Assembly: GCF_000024865.1 (NCBI RefSeq)
Contig: NC_013595.1
Coordinates: 682,001 to 746,000 of the forward strand
DNA from: Streptosporangium roseum DSM 43021
GTDB lineage: Bacteria > Actinomycetota > Actinomycetes > Streptosporangiales > Streptosporangiaceae
Direction: 5' to 3'
Length of the DNA stretch: 64,000 nt
Shown: positions 60,549 to 64,000 of the stretch, piece after piece
Layout: each line of letters opens with the position of its first letter
Numbering within the stretch: the stretch's first letter is position 1
Notes under the pieces: model-generated
The model's input: only the letters and a program-made list of their open reading frames with translations
Told to the model about the DNA's origin: nothing
Database searches by the model: none
Position numbers and translations under genes: made by a program

Positions 60549-61172
60549 TCAGTTGGTGTCCTCGACGGGCGTGCACGGCTGCACGGGGGTGTCCGCCCGG
60601 GCCAACCAGCTGCCGAGTTGCCAGGGCACCTGTGCGTTCGCGTTGTCGCGGAACTCCAGTACGAGCGTCTCGCCCGGCTTGATGTGCTCCGGGGAGATCC
60701 GGATCGTCCGTACGGAGGTCGCCTGGGCGGCCTTGAACGAGCGCGACTCGTTCACGAGTGAACGCAGCTCGTCCGGTCCTGTGGTGCCCGGCCCGTTGTA
60801 GGTCGAATCCACGCCGGCGAACCGTGGGCCCGCGCACCGTGTGCCCGCGGCCAGGAACGTCACATCCGCCTTGACGCCGGCCGCGCCCAGCTTGGCCTGC
60901 AGCCCGTCGGGGTCGCGTAGTTCGTTGAGGGTCACCGTGAGCGTGCCGCCCGAGCCCTTGGCCACCGCGTAGGCGGGGATGTCGTTTCCGATGATCAGAG
61001 GTGTGACGGCGGCCGCCGCTGCGACACCGGCCGCGACCAGCATCCGGGGGGCGGTGACGTAGCGCCGCCGGGGGTGCATCCCGTCGAGTAGCCGCCGCCG
61101 CGCTCCGGCGAGTTCCTCCGGGGTGGCCGGCGGAACGGCCTCCCACATGGTCTTCAGTGCGTCCATCGTCAT
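60549..61172 (-). CDS. Membrane-anchored partner of the ECF sigma factor (CU044_5270-like)
   Basis: A 207-residue protein with a short cytoplasmic segment (ALKTMWEAVPPATPEELAGA), one helix (MLVAAGVAAAAAVTPLIIG) and an outer domain with two cysteines (AGTRCAG, VQPCTPV). The ATG at 61172 overlaps the sigma gene stop (ATGA). The layout fits an anti-sigma factor or signal sensor, but no zinc anti-sigma motif is present. Function is from context. Confidence 0.75.
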   Translation of the reverse strand: MTMDALKTMWEAVPPATPEELAGARRRLLDGMHPRRRYVTAPRMLVAAGVAAAAAVTPLIIGNDIPAYAVAKGSGGTLTVTLNELRDPDGLQAKLGAAGVKADVTFLAAGTRCAGPRFAGVDSTYNGPGTTGPDELRSLVNESRSFKAAQATSVRTIRISPEHIKPGETLVLEFRDNANAQVPWQLGSWLARADTPVQPCTPVEDTN

Positions 61173-61741
61173 TCTCCTCGTTCTTCCTGGTTCAGGGCGT
61201 GACGGATCTGGAGACGGGCTCGATTGAGTCGCGAGGCGACGGTGCCCAGGGGGATGGCGAGCGCGTCGGCGACCTCCTGGTAGCTCAATCCGGCCCAGGC
61301 GACGAGCAGCAGCACGTCGCGATCAGCTCGTGTGAGCCCCAGCAGGGCCCGTGCCAGCGGTCGGTTGACGGCCAGGGTGTTGATCCCGTCCTCTACCCGG
61401 AGACCCGATATCTCCGCTGGATGCAAGCCGCTGCGGATGTATGCGCGGTAGAGGTTCGTCTCGGTGCGCCGCCGCTTGCCGATCACGTTGGAGGCGATGC
61501 CGTACAGCCACGGGCGGGCGTCGGAGCGGCCCCGGTCATAATCGCCCCGGCGCTGGAAGGCGGCCAGAAAGGTGTCGGCCACGACGTCCTCCGCCTCGCT
61601 GGGTCCCAGTCGCCTGGTCACGTAGCGGTGCAGGAGTGGCGCATGCCGGTCGAACAGGATGGCGAAGATCTCGGGCTCGTGCAGCGACCTCTCAATGAGA
61701 GCCGCGTCATCGACCTCGGTGACTTCGCGGGGAATTGTCAT
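61169..61741 (-). CDS. ECF-family RNA polymerase sigma factor
   Basis: The 190-residue group IV sigma factor: region 2 FAILFDRHAPLLHRYVTRRL and AEDVVADTFLAAFQRR with RPWLYGIASNVIGKRRR, region 4 LTRADRDVLLLVAWAGLSYQ and EVADALAIPLGTVASRLNRA. It is coupled to the membrane protein downstream by a 4-bp overlap. The regulon cannot be read from this window. Confidence 0.92.
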   Translation of the reverse strand: MTIPREVTEVDDAALIERSLHEPEIFAILFDRHAPLLHRYVTRRLGPSEAEDVVADTFLAAFQRRGDYDRGRSDARPWLYGIASNVIGKRRRTETNLYRAYIRSGLHPAEISGLRVEDGINTLAVNRPLARALLGLTRADRDVLLLVAWAGLSYQEVADALAIPLGTVASRLNRARLQIRHALNQEERGE

Positions 61742-61881
61742 GCATGTCGGCCTTTCTTGGCGTATGCGGTCACCTGTACTTACCGCGCCGGGCCGAAATC
61801 CTTCACCGGACGATCACCGTGCCATAGGGGCACAGCCGGTGCGGAACATGCACGGGATGATCTCCAGCCGCGTCCGGTCGA
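61742..61881. other. Intergenic/promoter region of the sigma operon
   Basis: About 140 bp with no coding sequence seen. Confidence 0.4.
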
Positions 61882-62178
61882 GTGGTGTACGAGCCTCTGG
61901 AGCGGAGGCCGGGCGGGGAGCCGGCCCGGCACGGATGCGCGCTCCTGAGTCCCGATGGCCACCTGCTCGCCACCGCGGGCGCCGACAGAAAGATCCGGTT
62001 ATGGAGGAGCGCCCAGCCGCCCGACCACCACGTGCTGTATCGGCGTATCGACTACCTGCATGCCCGGTTGAAGGCAACGCGCAATCTCCAGGACGCCCTC
62101 TTCGGTAAGATCCAGGGACTTACCGCCTCGACCGGCACCGCTCCCGTCGAGGACCGGGACGGTGCCGACGGGACATGA
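61882..62178 (+). pseudogene. WD40-repeat remnant
   Basis: A 98-residue frame with a single convincing WD-type blade, GCALLSPDGHLLATAGADRK ending IRLW, and then a non-repeat tail (YLHARLKATRNLQDALFGKI). A functional propeller needs several blades, so this is probably the last piece of a deleted WD40 protein. The GTG start is arbitrary. Confidence 0.5.
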
Positions 62179-62285
62179 GACGACCTGCTCCTCAGGTCAG
62201 ATCTCCACGGTATCGGGGAGAAGGGCACCCGAGAGCTTCCCCGCGGGTTGGGACTGATCCCGTCGGCGTCCGCCCCGGTTGGCGG

Positions 62286-63989
62286 TCATCCGGCCATGGC
62301 GCTACGGCAGCGGGCCAGTTCCGCGCGCAGGTCGCGGCGTAGCGCCCGGTCCAGGCCGGGCTGGTCGAGCGCGTGGGTGAAGTCGCGGGCGGCCTCGTCC
62401 CATCGTCCCAGCCGCATCAGCGCCGTGCCCCGGTTGTAGTGGGGCACCGGCGCCGCCGACAGCGCCACCGCCCGGTCCAGGTCGGCCACGGCGGCGGCCA
62501 CGTCGCCGCGTTCGAACCGGACGGCGGCCCGGTTCGTCCATGCCTCGACCAGCTCCGGATCCCCGGCCAGGGCCCGGCTGAGCAGCTCGTCGGCTTCGGC
62601 GAGGCTGCCGCGCTCCGAGCGGATCAGCCCGAGGGTGCACAGCAGCGCGGGCTCCTGCGGGGCCAGCGCCAGCCCGGCCCGCGCGCCCGCCTCGGCCGCG
62701 TCGAGCGCGCCGCGCTCCACCTGCAGGTTGACCAGGGCGATCCGGGCGTCGAGATGCCCGGGGTCAATGGCGAGCGCGCGTTCCAGGTCGTCACACGCCC
62801 GATCGAGGCGGCCCCGCTCCTGCTGAAGCACGGCCCGGTTGTAGTACGCCTCGGGCAGGTGCGGTCCCAGGCGGATCGCGGTGCCGTAGTCCTTGATCGC
62901 GGCCTGGGACCGGCCGGCCGCACGGTGCAGGGCGGCCCGGTCCACGTAGTACTCGCAGTTGCCGGGGTCGTGTGCGATCACGGTGTCGAGGTCGGCCAGG
63001 GCCTGTGCCGGATCGCCCAGGGCCAGGTGCACCTGAGCCCGGTTGTGGCGTAACCGGGCCAGGTCCTGCGGGCGCTCGCCGGGGGTGAGCACTGCCGCCA
63101 GCCGGGCCAGCCCGTCGTCGATCAGTCGCAGCGCGCGGGCGGGCTCACCCGCCCTGCTGTCCAGCAGCGCCAGGCCCTGCTCGTAGAAGACGGTGGACAG
63201 CACCCGCTGCCGCGGGTCGTTCAGTCCGGCGGCGAGGTGGATGGCCTGTTCCAGCCAGTGCCGCGCCTGCGCAGGGTCCTGGTCGGCCGCAGACAGGTGC
63301 CTGGCGTACAGCATGGCGGTGGCGTACGCGGCCGACATGGTGATCTTCGGATCGTCGGTAGCGGCGCGCGCCTCGTGGTAGAGGTCGAGCGCTTCGGCGG
63401 CGCGGTCGAGCGCCGCCAGGGCGGTGGCCAGGCCGGTGGTGAACGCCCACCAGTGCCGCAGGTCGCCGTCCGGGGTCACCGCGGCGCGCCCGCGCGAGGC
63501 GACTCGGGCCGCGTGGTGGTAGAAGCCGCGGGCCAGGCTGTCGCCCAGGGCGGTGCGCATCGCCTCCGGCGCCGGATCGGCCGCCTCCGGCTTGCGGGCG
63601 CCGCCGTCGCGCAGGTCCAGGCGCAGCGGGGACGACCCGACCCGGCGGACCAGCGCGTCCAGCAGCTCGCGGGTGGTCTCGTCGGCATCGCCGACGTGGT
63701 CGAACCGCACCGTGACCGGGTGCCGGAGCGTGCCCGCCCAGGCCGCCACGAACTCCGCCGCGCCGTAGGCCAGGCAGGCGGTGCGCCGGGCGGGATGGAA
63801 CCGGATCGGCTCCTCCTCGGCGGCCGGTCGTGCCGCGTGGTCGAGCCAGGGGGCGATGGCGTGCAGCTCGACCTTGTGCCGGGACGCCAGGCGGGGACGG
63901 TCGGCGGCGATCCGGCCGAGGAAGGCCGCGACCCCGGCGTACGGCCCGTGGTCGCGGTGGCAGTCGTAGCCGTCCGGCTCGCCGGTCAC
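62286..63989 (-). CDS. Tetratricopeptide-repeat protein (5' end at or beyond the window edge)
   Basis: At least 567 residues. The N-terminal part (about 1-150) has no recognised domain (PYAGVAAFLGRIAADRPRLA, DELLDALVRRV-type helices). From about residue 165 TPR units dominate: HLALGDPAQALADLDTVIAH, RAAGRSQAAIKDYGTAIRLG, QERGRLDRACDDLERALAID and so on to the C-terminus. The GTG at 63989 is the first start in the window, but the frame stays open to the edge, so the real start may lie outside. It is a protein-protein interaction scaffold; the partner is unknown. Confidence 0.8.
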   Translation of the reverse strand: MTGEPDGYDCHRDHGPYAGVAAFLGRIAADRPRLASRHKVELHAIAPWLDHAARPAAEEEPIRFHPARRTACLAYGAAEFVAAWAGTLRHPVTVRFDHVGDADETTRELLDALVRRVGSSPLRLDLRDGGARKPEAADPAPEAMRTALGDSLARGFYHHAARVASRGRAAVTPDGDLRHWWAFTTGLATALAALDRAAEALDLYHEARAATDDPKITMSAAYATAMLYARHLSAADQDPAQARHWLEQAIHLAAGLNDPRQRVLSTVFYEQGLALLDSRAGEPARALRLIDDGLARLAAVLTPGERPQDLARLRHNRAQVHLALGDPAQALADLDTVIAHDPGNCEYYVDRAALHRAAGRSQAAIKDYGTAIRLGPHLPEAYYNRAVLQQERGRLDRACDDLERALAIDPGHLDARIALVNLQVERGALDAAEAGARAGLALAPQEPALLCTLGLIRSERGSLAEADELLSRALAGDPELVEAWTNRAAVRFERGDVAAAVADLDRAVALSAAPVPHYNRGTALMRLGRWDEAARDFTHALDQPGLDRALRRDLRAELARCRSAMAG

Positions 63990-64000
63990 GGCCGGGCCGA

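Noticed and set aside
61169..61741. SigE-family label for the second sigma factor
   Set aside because: Its region 4 and overall pattern fit a general ECF sigma factor with a CU044_5270-like partner, not the SigE-type group seen at 11191.

Overview
The window is about 64 kb of very GC-rich actinobacterial chromosome. Gene content, GTG/TTG starts and 4-bp stop/start overlaps fit a filamentous actinomycete, perhaps Streptosporangiaceae (family is an inference from gene style, not tested). It joins three kinds of DNA: conserved core genes, a compact uncharacterised biosynthetic-looking operon, and a large integrated island at a tRNA-Tyr gene.

Region 1 (1-8641): the distal complex I operon nuoI(tail)-J-K-L-M-N, then htpX. 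Several of these genes carry GC-rich degenerate repeats: a long NuoI tail, a NuoK tail, a repeat-filled nuoL-nuoM gap that stays open as a reading frame, and a NuoN loop insertion. Region 2 (8642-13361, mostly minus strand): three secreted or membrane-anchored beta-propeller-type proteins, one of them the apparent anti-sigma partner of a SigE-family sigma factor, plus a flavin-binding PPOX-like protein. Region 3 (14614-24535, plus strand): nine tightly packed genes: AfsA-like hotdog protein, rifampin-phosphotransferase-like dikinase, UbiA prenyltransferase, an NAD-epimerase-fold protein lacking the usual Tyr/Lys, a P-loop kinase, an unknown protein, an HIT protein, a cytochrome P450 and a protein faintly like a class I aminoacyl-tRNA synthetase. 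I do not recognise this combination as a described pathway, and it is my best candidate for a new system. A YajQ gene follows at 25108-25602.

Region 4 (26075-about 56220): an island at tRNA-Tyr(GUA). A 51-bp copy of the tRNA 3' half occurs three times (26107, 45782, 49185), which defines tandem elements. Element A (about 19.7 kb) is a complete actinomycete integrative and conjugative element (AICE): integrase, excisionase, RepSA-like initiator, FtsK/TraSA-like translocase, GntR regulator, an XRE/TPR regulator with a Nudix hydrolase, and cargo. The cargo comprises a PadR pair, a DUF4238-like protein, an AT-richer membrane protein, a protein with a sigma-region-4-like C-terminus, a run of perfect hairpins that looks like a structured RNA, a 64-residue two-helix membrane protein and an exported protein. 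Element B (about 3.4 kb) is a decayed remnant. Element C (49236-about 56220) has no integrase; it holds a MerR-controlled mercury-type module, a truncated MFS gene, a second rearranged copy of the AICE regulatory module, and an IS3-family element with a frameshifted orfB.

Region 5 (56639-64000): a membrane-anchored protein, a dihydrofolate-reductase-family protein divergent from a truncated TetR gene across a large symmetric dyad, a secreted serine hydrolase, an ECF sigma factor with its probable membrane partner, a WD40 remnant, and a TPR protein running to the window edge. A recurring oddity of the whole window is short tandem duplication, often spanning a stop codon or inserted in frame in a coding sequence.
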